From Chlorokybus atmophyticus (taxonomy: Eukaryota; Streptophyta; Chlorokybophyceae; Chlorokybales; Chlorokybaceae): a DNA stretch of 64,000 bases. How positions within the stretch are numbered: the first letter of the stretch is position 1; each line of letters opens with the position of its first letter. Below the pieces are notes generated by a model, which worked only from the letters and a program-made list of their open reading frames with translations, made no database searches and had not been told where the DNA came from. The stretch is from positions 729,537-793,536 of the forward strand of contig RHPI01001037.1 in assembly GCA_009103225.1 (NCBI GenBank). The letters are read 5' to 3'. The position numbers and the translations under genes were made by a program. Shown in pieces: positions 33,238-45,454 of this stretch.

Positions 33238-35722
33238 CGGCATGCTGCGTGACTAGCCTGTACATATGCCGCACGCAGATAATGTAATCTGTGGAAATTT
33301 GCAAGGCTAACCGTTAGGCTGGCAGTTGCCAAAGGCTTTGGTGTTGACGCTTGCAAAGTGCGTCCCTTGTTCATTGCGTTGAGTGATTGAGTCGCGAGCG
33401 ATGTGTCCAGCCACAACAGGAACCAGTGAGTCTCCCTGACTCATTGAATGCAGTGAGTTCAGTGTCCGCTTGCCATAGCTCCTTGATGTCTTGCACGCGT
33501 CCATGCGCGTCCCCGGGCTGCAGCTGAAGCAGTGCTAGAGGGAGGCAGGGAGGGAGGACTCGGCTCCCACACTCCAGTTTGCATACTATGCAGCTTAAAG
33601 TATAAGCTGCACTCACTAGTGCCACAACGGTCCCTCAGCCTGTCTCTGTGTTCGCTTTTTCAAAATACTGTGCAGCTTGCAACTGCATTGGTTTCAAGGG
33701 AAACATTTCGTTGTACTCACTGACCATGCCATGTCGGACATGCCATGATCGTACACGCGATGCACGCGATCTCCGTGCCTCCCATGGCGGCAATGGCGCT
33801 GTTGTTGAAGTTCTACATACGCAGCTGACCCTCCTGCTTGGCCGTGAGGAGGCGTATAATTGCCTTGCAGTTCCCCCCGAAGAGGGCACGTCGGAAAAGA
33901 AGGCCCCGGAGAATGCAAGCATGAACTTGTCGCTGTTAACGACTCCACTCAGTCACAGTCTACAAACCCGTCACACGGCCCCGTCATTAAATTTACCTGC
34001 ACTGCAAAAGAAGGAGTGATATTGCCTTGAAGCACGCGTACTGGTGCATTGGCAAGAGCTGGATTTTCGGTTTGAACACCTAATTGAAGTTCGACTAACT
34101 AGTCGGACTTCAATTAGGAGTAAAATGCAGTCGTGCTGTTTGAGCGCGAACGGAAGCTGTCCGATAACAACTGTTGCAACAGTAGGATGATTACCACCAT
34201 TGCACTGCTAGTGATGCGGTTGCATGATGTGGCATACGTAGCATCTACACCCGCTCATTGGGCCCAGTCCAACCATACCGTATGTGACATGGTTGGAGCG
34301 CCCATATACGAGCGCTCTTTCCTCACCGTTTCGGTCACGTTGGAGTGGTAGTAGCTGAGCCCTGCAGCTTTTCTGAGAACTGCGTGACAGGCAGCGCCTG
34401 TGGGCTTTGCACGCATTCCTTGCGAGCGGTGCGTCATATTCGCACAGCTCCCGGGGAGCATTGCGAGCCGTTTCTCAGGTGTTCTGGGTGCAATGCCCGG
34501 CGGCAGGAGAGAGATACGCGCAGTTGTTTGTCAGTGCATGCATGTACGGGCGTGTGTGTACAATGGCTAAGGAGGAGAGCACCCATTTACAAGTGGCCGT
34601 GTGTACGCTGTGTGTGAGCATGCGTGTGGCAGTATACACTTCTGAGGTGCCGGCAGAATCCCGTGGCTCTTTTAGACGTACACTGCTTGCAAGCGTAGGC
34701 GTCTCGATTTTGCGCGTGATTATGGCTACACTACAATGCTTAACTTGAAGTTGAAGGGAAATGGCTCATAACTCTTATGAGCTTTAGCAGCGACTAGTTT
34801 TCACACGTCGTTTGGCTTTTGGAAAGCATGATGTAAGTGTCTGGTTGCGGCAACAACTTGCCGCTCAAGCATCTCTGTGTCACGCGGTTGATATCATTGA
34901 ATGACGTTGGTGTAGCCACTCATTGCCGTTCACGCCTGTCGCACAAGAAGGTCTGTTTAGAGGTATGTTCAGAGCTATGCACTCGGGCAGAAGCCTATAC
35001 GTGGGTTCGGTCAGTCCGTATGCATAGCAGTGCCTAGAGGCCAGTGCGTGGTGGTAAAGTAAGTGGTGAGATGAAGGTTGTCATCAAGTGCCATACTGGT
35101 TTACTATTTGCTATGCGATAGAGTCAGCTGCAGTAGTGTGCTCAAGCATGTACTGTGAGTACAAGTATGGCGGCGTTTAATCGTTGTCTCTGCTGTTGAG
35201 GCTGGTTTGCCTGGTATAGGCAAGTGAGTATCACACATTATCCTAACGTCCCATGCGCACACACGCACAGGCACACATAGATAAGATCACAAGAGATTAC
35301 AAAAGAACATGCACCCACGCCTGTGCTCGCACACACCCACCCACGCGCGCGCGCACACAGAGTTTCATGAGCGCATGAGAGCGCGCATGCGCATGCACAC
35401 ACATACACTGCACCGCAGCACCACCGCTCAGCGTGCTCTCATCTATGCTCAGCATTCTAGAGCACACACGCACACTCCAGTCGAATCATTTGATGATGAT
35501 CAGCTGCGGTTTTGCAGACAAGCTGGACAGTTGGTCTCAGCTCCTCCTGCACTGTCAACACTGCAAGTGCACACGTGTCAGCCTGTGTTGCTCATATATC
35601 ACGGTCATGTCATGCTACAATACGCTGTGGTGACCCTCTAGTGATCATCGACCTACAACGCTGATTCTCGACAACAAGCGCGTCTGCATTCCACGAGATG
35701 GTCTGTAAACTGCTTCATGTAA
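33238..35722. other. Intergenic between repeat copy 1 and the F-box-like remnant
   Basis: No firm gene. Frames at 33648-34019 (+) include a CRTCHDRTRDARDLRASHGG stretch but no family cue. A near-perfect hairpin lies at 34079-34118, and a CA/CG-rich simple-sequence zone at 35260-35410. Confidence 0.35.
34079..34118. repeat. 19-bp inverted repeat, one mismatch
   Basis: CCTAATTGAAGTTCGACTA pairs with 34100-34118 across a 2-nt loop. Confidence 0.88.
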
Positions 35723-36476
35723 TCAGACCAAACATGCCAATATACGCTTGAAGACTAAGTCAGCTGCATTCGGGTCTTCCGGCCTCTGTACTATCTCCGA
35801 CATCAGGGCAAGGCCTCCTGCAAGAAGGTAGCTGTTCACCGTGTCTGTGGGGATGCACGCCTCATAGCGCAGCATGCCTCTCCCATCTTTGAAACATGTT
35901 GTACGGGAACTGAAGGAAGCACCGTGTGGCGGGAACGTGCAGCATCTCTCCATCAGAAGCCCTCACTACAAAGATGTCAAGCCTGATTTGGTCAGCTAGG
36001 ACACCACCTATAGACTGCAGGGCCTCCTGCGTTGCTGGACCCAAAGTACAGTCTCTATCAATCTCATAACGCTGAAGACATCGCCGTTGCACTCAAATCG
36101 AACGGCGACTCGTGCGGCAAAAGCAGGTTGCGGTTCATGTAGCGCAGGATGAAGACCACGTCATCAAGCTCCAAAGCATTGCAAGAGAGGTTTGACTTTG
36201 TCAACTCGCTCACAAGCGCTATCTCCTTGTAGCAGAGCTGCACGTGGGACCTTAGCGTGGCGTGCAGAGGCCATCTCTGTTGATAGTAATCGTCCTCGAC
36301 ATCGTCGGCTGCCTGTTTCCACTGCTTGTTGACGCACCGAATACGCACGCCATCTTTGGACATAAGAACTTGATAATCAAGCGTAGCAGGTCGCCGTCTT
36401 CGAAAACAATTGCTTGCACTGTTTCGGACTGCCCGTCCACACCTGATTCCTGCATGCTGAGAAGCAAGCAGAGCAT
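35723..36476 (-). pseudogene. F-box-like ORF broken by frameshifts
   Basis: Reading down the minus strand, one protein-like message passes through several frames. It starts at ATG 36476 and includes FEDGDLLRLIIKFLCPK, then after a shift near 36358 DGVRIRCVNKQWKQAADDV, the pattern of an F-box (substrate adaptor of SCF ubiquitin ligases). It continues LCYKEIALVSELTKSNLSCN and DDVVFILRYMNRNLLLPHES. A second shift near 36085 leads to ERYEIDRDC-like and DQIRLDIFVVRASDGEMLHV, and a third near 35915 to GRGMLRYEACIPTDTVNSYL and AGGLALMSEIVQRPEDPNAA. Short introns could explain some breaks, but no consistent splice sites were found, so a pseudogene or a sequence with errors is more likely. Confidence 0.45.
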
Positions 36477-37609
36477 AGTTGAATGTCTAAGACGTAGGCG
36501 TAAAAATGGACACTAGACAACCGCAGGCAGACACCTTATGCTTGTTCTGTTGCAACTGAAACTCTCAAGTACAGTTGGAGGCAATGCAGCGGAGTATCCA
36601 GCGGCTGGCTTGATACAGGTCGTGGAACACGCTCAGGTGAAGCTTGGAGGTGATGCAGCCAAGCAGACACTCGCTGACTCAACAAAGGTAACTGCATACG
36701 CACACAGCTTGCGTGACACAAGCGGTGTGCAGTGACCAGAAGCATGCCTTTCATTTTGACACTTTGTGTTGTTCGATGCTCAGTAAGCTGTTACCACTGT
36801 GCTGCTTGACAACCGCTGCTGACCGGCAGCTGCAGCATGAAGAAAGGCCAAGAAGCTCACATATATTGCGTCGATAACAGCACATTCTCTCATCTTTCTC
36901 ACGCACCTTTGCACCTGCTTGCCTGGCAGTGCGCTAGGGTTATGCTCAAATGGCCACCCAGTCCACTGGTTTGGTCAGTTGGGCATGCTTGAGCGCCAGT
37001 AAACTGCAGCCTCAATGACGCCCGCTACATTTCACCAGCCAAGGCGGTCAACCTCAGCTACATGCCCTGACCAGGACGCCCTCCACCTAAGCCACCAACG
37101 CCGCCACCGACGCCACCGCCGCTGTCAGCAGCGCTGTTCGGCTACTCGCGCATGGAAGTGTACCTACTGGACATGAAGCCTCTTCGGGAAAAACATTGAA
37201 AAAGTGGTCTAATCAGCTGAAGCTGGCTGAAACCAGACACACTGCACTGCTCGGTGTTGAGGCTCCACAGCCACCTTGCAGCAAGCTGATCACCTGTAGT
37301 GTCCAGTATCCTGTTGTTTCCTGTTGGGATTCCGTGCATCCAGTGCTTCAAGTTGCTGCGTCAGGTGCGACAGACAGCCGCAATGCAACCCGCTGCCATG
37401 CAGTGCTCCTGACCCAGCACTGTCGTGGCCGTGCTTGCACGCATGTGAAGCAGCATACCAACATCAGCCACCGGCAAGGTAAGCAAGGTGGTGCGCTTAA
37501 CACATTCACCCCCAGAACCGCCCTGAAAATCGATGACTCAGCCATTTTCATGCCAGCCAGGTGAAAGCAATGTCAAGCAAAGATTTTCAGCAGTGCGCAA
37601 GCTAGCTAC
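36477..37609. other. Non-coding spacer before repeat copy 2
   Basis: No exon chain is recognised. A short CCACCG triplet run is near 37090-37130. Confidence 0.35.
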
Positions 37610-39722
37610 AGCAGGCGCTGCGCCACAGGCCATCAGCTGTGATGTCGGTGCGGGAACCACAGGACGTGATTGTGCCCGGTGGGTAGGACGACAGCAGCAG
37701 CTTGCATGCTGCCGCTGCTGAGCCGGAAGCTCCATTGGGATGGTAGCAGTGGCGCAGGTGGAGGCGGAGGCGGAGGCGGAGCTTGCCGGAGGACGTGGGC
37801 CCCATGTGGGCCCCACCATAGGCTTCTGCAAACAAGGTAAGCCTTGTAACTGCGGTCAACTGACTGGCAGCGCTCACTAGCTATGACTCCTGGGTGCATG
37901 CACGGCAGCTTCTTCAAGCTGCGGTGCATGCACCCGTGTGGTACTGCAAGCCTGGTGGCCGTTATGCTTACTTGGTAAGGTGTGCTTGAAGGTGTGTAGT
38001 CCTCTTGACAGCGCATGTCGTAGTGACAGTTGCAAGAGCTTCTGTTGAGGTCCAAACAACCGAACAGCAAACGTTGAGTGCCATGCAAACTGTGGGTCTG
38101 AGCGTAAACAAAAGCTCACGCAACTTGGCAACGGCTGAAGCATGCGGTCTTAGCCTGATGTTTTCCAACGTGCATGTCAACAAGCATGCCTGTGAGCGTG
38201 AACGCCAACGTATCATACAACTTGAGTTGTGGCCAGAAGTCATCCAGGTGGTAATCACTATTGCAATGCGTGCGCGCAGGTTCAACCGGCTGTGGCAGCT
38301 TGCTGAACTTCTGAGCCCCACTTAAGAGCAGAGCATGGAGGGTTTGTGAGAAACTCCTGATGCATTGAAGCTTGAGACCCTGCAGCACAGGCTGGCGTCC
38401 AGCCAAGCCCAGCAAGAGAAGGAGGTGGCGCATGCGCTGGAGAAAGTACAGGCGGGGATGCAAGAGGGATGCCACGCACTCATGCAGATGGACAATATGC
38501 GAGGGCTTATTACAGCTTTGGAGGAGCAAGCTGTTTGATATTTGAAAGAGCGAAAGACGGCGCTTGAGTTGAAACAGAAGTTGAGGCACAGTCTATCAGA
38601 CACGAAGCAGTACCTACAGCACAAGGAGCGAGCGTATACATTGTTGTTGGAGACACAGGTGCAGCTGCAAGAGGATGCACGGGTACGGGACGAGCTGGAG
38701 AAGAGGCAAGAAAAGCTGCTGAAAGAGCTTGGATCAGCAATGGGAAGCGTAGTAAACGACCAGCCTCATCTTGCAAACACTGCCTGAAGCCATTGCGGAG
38801 CCGGCAAAAACTCAGCATCATGATGACCAGCTTCAAGAAGTACTTGCAGTTGATCACGGTTTTGGCTACCTTTTCACTTGCGCATTGCTGACCACTCGCT
38901 CGCTGCGCAGCCGTTTGTAGAGCTGGCAGGAACGCAGCATGACCAGGCCAACTCCAGGATGACTCCTTGCTGTTGACCACGCATTTGACTGCTGCCAACA
39001 CTTGCACATCGCTCACTTGCTGTCTGTGCAGCCGCATGATGACTTGCTTGAGGGCTCGGAACACCAAACTTTGCAGTCTCCGCCGCAGGCCGTTGACTCG
39101 GTGAGTGCATAGGCAAGGGGGCGCTAGCGAAATAGTCTATCTGTAGTGTACAAGTTGTTGCAAGAGTCTGGGTTTGCATGCAGTTGTGTCATTGAGGCGT
39201 CACGAATCATGACTCATGATGTTGATTGCTGGTTGCTGCCCGGGCAGCAGGTTCCGCGCTTTCGGCGCTTGCAACAAGACGGAACAGTGGGCACAATTAC
39301 CAAAATTCACTTCTCAATTGAAGATGTGCCGAAGAACGGGCTCTGGTAGTATAATCTGAACAAGCGTAAGGCATCTGGTGCACCAGCGCCGCCAGTAGCC
39401 GCGTGCAAGGTCTGCGTAAAGGTCATACAGTACACAAAGCCAGGATCGTGGGTGAGGCATAGTAAAACTCACGGTGTGCGGGAGCTGGGCGGGCCACCCA
39501 CATCACACCTTACTCACCTACATTACTTAACTTGAGACCATGCTAAGTCGCGCAGGAGAGGCAAAGGCTGCATACATCTCCCTTACAGATGTTTCAGAAG
39601 CCATACGCTGCAGAGACAGGTATAACTTTTGTCTTCCGGGAGGACACGTCATTGCTGAAAAGAAGAGCAAGAAGAAATTTGGCGCATATAACACAGTTGC
39701 GCCTTTATGGGCTTTCCAGTAG
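37610..39722 (+). pseudogene. Decayed coiled-coil/zinc-finger gene, copy 2
   Basis: This is the second copy of the 31116-33237 element. ATG 38335 is followed at once by a stop (TGA 38347-38349). The frame then encodes the same coiled coil (ETLQHRLASSQAQQEKEVAH), meets another TGA at 38536-38538, and continues intact as YLKERKTALELKQKLRHSLS and ELGSAMGSVV. The zinc-finger exon reads VPRFRRLQQDGTVGTITKIH and FSIEDVPKNGLW, then a third stop (TAG 39347-39349), YNLNKRKASG, CKVCVKVIQ and RHSKTHG. Where copy 1 has frameshifts copy 2 is in frame, and the reverse holds for the stops, so the two decayed separately from an intact ancestor. Confidence 0.65.
37892..37935. repeat. Conserved leader hairpin, copy 2
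   Basis: Arms GGGTGCATGCAC and GTGCATGCACCC enclose GCAGCTT/AAGCTGC with a four-base CTTC loop. It matches 31495-31541 in position within the repeat. Confidence 0.85.
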
Positions 39723-41109
39723 TACTAAAGCACAACAGCACGCACTCTCAAACCAGCAACCGCACAGCATTCACAGCCAGCATAGCAACACCACAGCAAC
39801 TCTCAATTAAGCACGGGTAGGGGCATTCTAGCCATGTGCACTGTCTAAGTGATTGTGAACGGATGTTGCGGGGCGGGTCAAGCGCAAGAGCAAGAGGGCA
39901 CAGCAGCAAGCGCACAACAGTCGGACCTGAAGCCACAGCGCCCTTTGTTAGACCCAGTCGCAGCAGGGCCACCAGCAGCACAGCAACGACAGCAGCAGCA
40001 CACGGAAAGGGCGGGTGAGAGAAAGATGCTGTGCGACGCTGTGCTTGAGAGAATGGCGGGCATGGCGGCTGCTAGCTTGTGGTGTCGGTCGTAGTATGGC
40101 GCCAGTAAGACCTTGCTCTGTGCTGCGTCACTCACGCGCACAAATGACTGCAGCCAATACTCATAGTGTTAGTCGCAAGTGCTTTTGACGGCTAGCACAG
40201 CATGTCATGACGCCGCATAGATTTCTGACTCAGACCCAAAGCATATGTGACGCACATGTCATACATGTGTGACTCACTGGTCATGCATGCCACCACCACC
40301 ATGAGTCAACGTTAGTCCAACTACAAGTGCTCACATAGACTGTATGTGCGGGCAGACACCCTGCTCCCCACACATGCACAAGCACAAGTACACGTTGTAT
40401 CTTGTACGTTGTAGTACGTTGTAGTACGTTGCTACTGTGCCTGGTAGAAGAACTCTCTGTGAGCAGACTGTACATATGTGTGCATATCAAAAGGTTAGTT
40501 GCTGCTATGTTGTTGACTGTTTCCTGTGGTGCGATGCCTGTGGTGAGCTCGTAACATTGATGTTGCAAGCGACTTGGCTGCTGGTAACCCCTGTATGTCA
40601 TACTGGTCAGTCTGTCTACCAAGTTTGCCTATCTAATGGACAGTGATTCCTGCGCGTTAACGCCAACTCCCTATGAGCCCTTCAGACGAGCACATAATGT
40701 CACAGGTTAATGCAATGGTATGCCATGCGAATGCACATAACACTGATTTGCTGCCATCTGACAGCGCAGCCATTGCCCCACAGATCCAAGCAGACTTCAG
40801 GGCAGTACTTGCTGATGCAGGTGGTCGGGGGTGGTGTACACATCCAATGTACATCCAATGTGGCGTGCAACTATTCATGCACACGATATGCAACCATCAT
40901 CAGATGCGATGCCAAATGGCATAGCACTGTGGTGAGCCAGCCCTGCAGCGCACGTACGGGCTGCTTGGTATCCTTGGTGGCAAGCGAAGCAGGAGACAGC
41001 ATTGCATATCACAAAACCGCAACAGGAGTTAACCATACCACAGCTCTCTGCGTTGGTCATACTACCGCAAATGCGTATCTAGTGGTCTGCAAACAACCAA
41101 CCGAGCAAC
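39723..41109. other. Intergenic downstream of repeat copy 2
   Basis: A Gln/Ala-rich frame at 39849-40094 (QQRQQQHTERAGERKMLCDA) could be a C-terminal exon of copy 2, but copy 1 shows no counterpart. The rest to the coatomer stop codon has no recognised feature apart from a GTAGTACGTT repeat near 40405-40430. Confidence 0.35.
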
Positions 41110-44100
41110 CTAGCCCTTCTGCTTCAGTGTGATTTTGTCTCCAAGACTCAATGCAATGCCTTGTGTTTTGCTTCTGATCCTGATGTACCCGCTCAACTTG
41201 CCATCAGCAGTTTTCTCCACGCTCACATTGACAAGCGCATCCTCGCCAAACACACTCTTAGCGTACAGGTTGGCAGCCAAAAACCCGCAATCGCCCTCAA
41301 GCGCAGATCTGCACACAACAGCAGGCATCAGACGATGAGCATCAGAGACAGTGACTTCCTTTTTGCAGTTGCAGTAGCGCTATCACAGCACAGAACACTT
41401 ACGGGGGTGTTAAGCACTTCATGTTGGTTGAAGCCACCACATGATCCAGGAACTGATTCACATTGGTAATCCCAGTGTTGATGGCAACCTGCAAACAAGT
41501 GATGTTAGACTGCTGGCAAGGCAGTGGTCACCTGACATGAGGCGTTTCAGCAATAGCAATTTCACTTCATGCTTGGTCTAAAGCAATGAAGTCACACAAC
41601 ACAGCAGCAAACAACACCGCAATGCATGTCACTTTGGAACACAACAGGCAGAGGAGCAACGCATGTTACCTTGTTCTCCCACTCAAACTCCGCCCACATG
41701 TTTCTGAAGCTGACATCACCGCAGTAAGCAGGGGAGATGTAGTCCATGATGTCTATGTGGATGTCGTTGAGCACGACCACACTGCGATCCTGGTTGTTGG
41801 TGGACTCGTATACAATGTTGCCAAAAATGACGCCAGTCTCTGTAGACGACACCTTGATGTTGGCTCGGATGAGCTTGCTTGCGCTAGGTGCCAGAGTGTA
41901 GTTCTGCGGCCGTTCTACCAGCTTGAGATCACCCATGGTTGCCAACTCTAAACACAGATTCTGCAGTGTTTCATTGGTGCGGTTCACAACCGTGACATCC
42001 AGCACGATGTCATACTGGTGCACAGTGACGTAAGCCTCAGCATAGACTGGATCTGAAAAGCCCGTCAGCTGCAGCATGCGATTCAACTTGCGACTATCGT
42101 CCTGTGCTTTCTGGTACTCCCCTGTGGCGCGTTTCAAGTCAGTCTGGACTTCATCCTCAAGCTCCAGCTGGCTCAGGCCCTGTTCAATACAAGTCAAAAC
42201 TCAGCTTCATTGCCAATAGCTTCCCAACACAAGCATCACGGTTCCTTGCTCACTAAGCAAGGAACCGTTGAAGCGGCATGACGGTTCACCCTACCTTGCG
42301 GCTCTTCAGGTGGAAGAAGTCAATCAAGTCGTCTGCCTGCTGCACAGACACCTGGTTCTTGGCCTTAACCTCCTCAGACTCTCTTGATTGCTTTTCAGCA
42401 ATCATATGCGAGAAGGAGTCGCGCACGCTCTTTAGCCAAACCGTCTTGACACCCTGGTTCTGGGGATCCGCCAATGTGCGAATGCAGAGTGTCAAGCGAT
42501 CAACTGAGTCATCATCGATGGGGTGAGGAAGGATGGGAGCATTGCCCAAACGCAGCATTGATACAAGAAGCAGCAAGGCTTCTGCGTGTGCCCTGTGGAC
42601 AGCAACAGGATCTGGATTGACATCAGCGTACTGCAGAACCAGCTTGGTGAGGCTAGCGCCAATCACAGAAGCTAAGAAAAAGTCTCCAGACAGCAGGAGT
42701 GTACGAAGGTTGGGTATGGTGGTGCCGACATTCAGAAGTGTCATTCCTGATGCAGCGCCAGACAGAGCGATCTCTGAAGCAGCGCTTTGTGTGGCATACG
42801 TTCCATCTGCTAGAACAACTGGCCGCTTTGCAGTAGGCACCATGGGTACGCCGGGCACCTTCTTCTCTGCTGGCTCCTCAGGGGCAGGTGGCTCTTCGCC
42901 TGCGTCTGAGTAGAACGGCAACTCGCCAAGAGCGCCCTTAATTGTGGAGAGAGCATTCTCAATCTCACTTTGCGAAGCGCTGTATTCACTGGCAACCCAC
43001 AATGCGCATGCACACACGCGAGAGGATCTAATCTGGTAAAAAGTGTCCAGCAAACGTGCCAGGATAGACTCACGCAACTTGGGATTGGTTTCCACAATCT
43101 CGCGGACAAAGTAAGCCACATCAAGGGCAGACGCTGTGTTGGTGTCTCCCAGGAAATCCATCAGCAAGTGTACGACACTGGAGGCAACATCTGGGAACTT
43201 GACTGCACAGCTGTGTATAGCCTGAACAAGCATTCGCCTGTACTCGCCGTCCTTCTCATGGTCTTTGTTTTGGGTCTTGAGCACCTCCTTCTTGAGGGTC
43301 AGGACAACTTCATCAATGTTACGGGGCGTTATCAGGTCAAGTGCAATGTCAAGTGTCTTGCGGCGGATGTCCATGTTGGGGCTGGAGAGTGCACGCAGCA
43401 CATCCATCAACATTTCTTGCATGACATCTCTGTGGGCACTTTTCAGCTCCTGCAGCCTGTCCAGCACTATCAGCTTGACATTGTTGTCTGATTGCGACTG
43501 AAGCAGTTGGCAGTAGCAGTTGGCAGCAGCGCGAATGGCAGTAGGTGCGGAAGAAAGCGACACGAGCGTGTTGGCACACTCATAGACAACAGCAGTTGAG
43601 GTCGTGCCAAGCAGCATCAGTATGATCTTGATGTAGCGTCCCTTATCGACAGGGCTTGAGCGACACACCTTTCGGATAATCTCCAAAACCACCATCTGCA
43701 GAATGTCTCCCCAGCTAGCAACCTGAGCGCACACAGCACACATTTTGTAAGCACCGGCCTGACAACATGAATGCTTCACTACCATGACAAGTTGTCAAAT
43801 GTATGGTTGTGCTCAGCTCAACATACCTGGTCAATGTGATCCAATAGGTACTTCACGGCGCGATCTTGGGCACAATTGAACAACATCAGGAACGCATTTC
43901 GCTTTGCAGACAAGTCAGGTTCGGAGGGCAAGAACTTCTCAATGATCTCTGGAGCATCAACAAGAAGCTGCTCTCCGCCTGGCAATTTGTAGATGGAATT
44001 GATTGCCAGCACTGCATTTCTGCGGACATATGAATGGCGGTGCTCCAGGTTGGCCATGACTGAGGGAATCAAAGGTTCAAGCAGCTCCACCTCCTGTGAG

Positions 44101-45160
44101 AACCATGTTCGTGACAATGAGTAGCTGTCACTCCAGCCCTGCAATGTGCAATGCCTTACACAGCACCTAGTGAGCCCGCAAAGCACCGTGCATATAAAGA
44201 GTGCAATCACACGCAGCTACGTGGCACAACCATTCCAAACCTATGATTGAAAGGCGAAGCCAGTGGGCTTTATATAGCATACCTGAATCCGGCAAATGAA
44301 GCGCAAGGTGCAACCACGTATGTACTCATTGGGATGCTGCAGGTTGTTCCTCAAATTCTGGCAGATAAGAATCATCTCTGGCAATATTTTGCCATGTGCA
44401 TCTGTCTTTTCAATGATCTCTAGGTACAACAGCAGCAGCTTCTGGATTGTGTGATTCTCGCTTGGAAGCACATAGCGGACGATTGTGATAAAAAGCTGTG
44501 GCAGCTGCTCGCCGTTGAGCAGCAGCATGACTGCCCGCTTCATGGCCAGAACCTGTGTCAGAGGCAAACATGCAAGTCAGTAACATAATGCATGCTCCTA
44601 TGTGCTTTGACAAAGTTATGCAGGCACTGATAGTGTGCCCTGGCCAGTTTGGTATACACGATACACACCACGTCCCGCAGATTCAAACGTAGGTGCAATG
44701 CAGTGAATGTGAGTTAAGGTTATGGGATCCCAGACACGGCAAAAGGACAAAATTTTCCGCTATGCGGGGGAACGTGCATGTCGCACGAGTGATGCATGCT
44801 CGAACGTGCTTGCACATTGCCAATGCAGGCACTGACAGTAATCTGGCCAGTCAGGAATACATGATGCACGAACACCACGTCCCGTCAACTCAACATTGGG
44901 TGCAATGCAGTTAATGAAGGCCATCAACATGTGCGCAGAGTGCCCCCAAACACAAGGCAAAGGACAGTTGATTCCGCTGCAGAAAGCAGAGGTATGAATG
45001 CAATACGTTCACAACTGCAGCCACATCAAAGTGTGCAGGTAGAAAGCTAACGCCTGACCTTGTCGGCAGTATTGTTGCCTTCAAGCGCCTCTCGGATCTC
45101 ATTGGCAGCGGCCGGCGTGCCCTTGTCATAGTGCACCAGAAGCGTGCAGCTGCGCTCCAT
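41110..45160 (-). CDS. Coatomer subunit beta (beta-COP)
   Basis: This is the beta subunit of the COPI coat, which forms Golgi-to-ER and intra-Golgi vesicles. Seven exons: 45160-45059, 44552-44283, 44093-43827, 43722-42295, 42179-41670, 41488-41403 and 41308-41110, giving about 953 aa, the usual size. It starts [20 protein letters not shown]. The adaptin-like helical solenoid occupies about residues 20-530 ([93 protein letters not shown]). The beta-COP C-terminal region follows ([20 protein letters not shown]), then the appendage platform ([40 protein letters not shown]). Intron 4 contains a perfect hairpin. The gene diverges from the CPBP protease with 294 bp between start codons. Confidence 0.97.
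42238..42268. repeat. Perfect 13-bp hairpin in a coatomer intron
   Basis: ACGGTTCCTTGCT pairs with AGCAAGGAACCGT across CACTA, wholly inside the intron 42180-42294, about 27 nt from its 5' splice site. Confidence 0.9.
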
Positions 45161-45197
45161 GGCTGCCTCTTCCTCACAGCCCCTTACTGCTGGTTCC

Positions 45198-45205
45198 AAA
45201 CCCTA
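45198..45205 (-). promoter_or_regulatory. Telo-box upstream of coatomer beta
   Basis: AAACCCTA on the plus strand reads TAGGGTTT in gene orientation, about 38 bp before the start ATG. Confidence 0.5.
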
Positions 45206-45394
45206 CACCTTGAGCGCGGCGCTTGCCTGTCGTCAGCACCTGCCGACACGAACCTCGTATGGCCCTGCACAGCACCCCGATCCCCGCCCCGCCGCCGCCG
45301 CGGCTCACGCCCACACGGTCATCGCCGCCCAGACCGCCAGCCACAAGCACAATAACATAATAACAGTGTAACGACCGAAAATTTGTGCTCACAC

Positions 45395-45402
45395 AACCCT
45401 AA
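45395..45402 (+). promoter_or_regulatory. Telo-box upstream of the CPBP protease
   Basis: AACCCTAA lies about 53 bp before the start ATG, in the opposite orientation to most of the other boxes relative to its gene. Confidence 0.4.
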
Positions 45403-45454
45403 TCATCTGTAATGCAGCTGTGTGACTGGCGTGAGTTCCGCATTTGAGGCTGCG

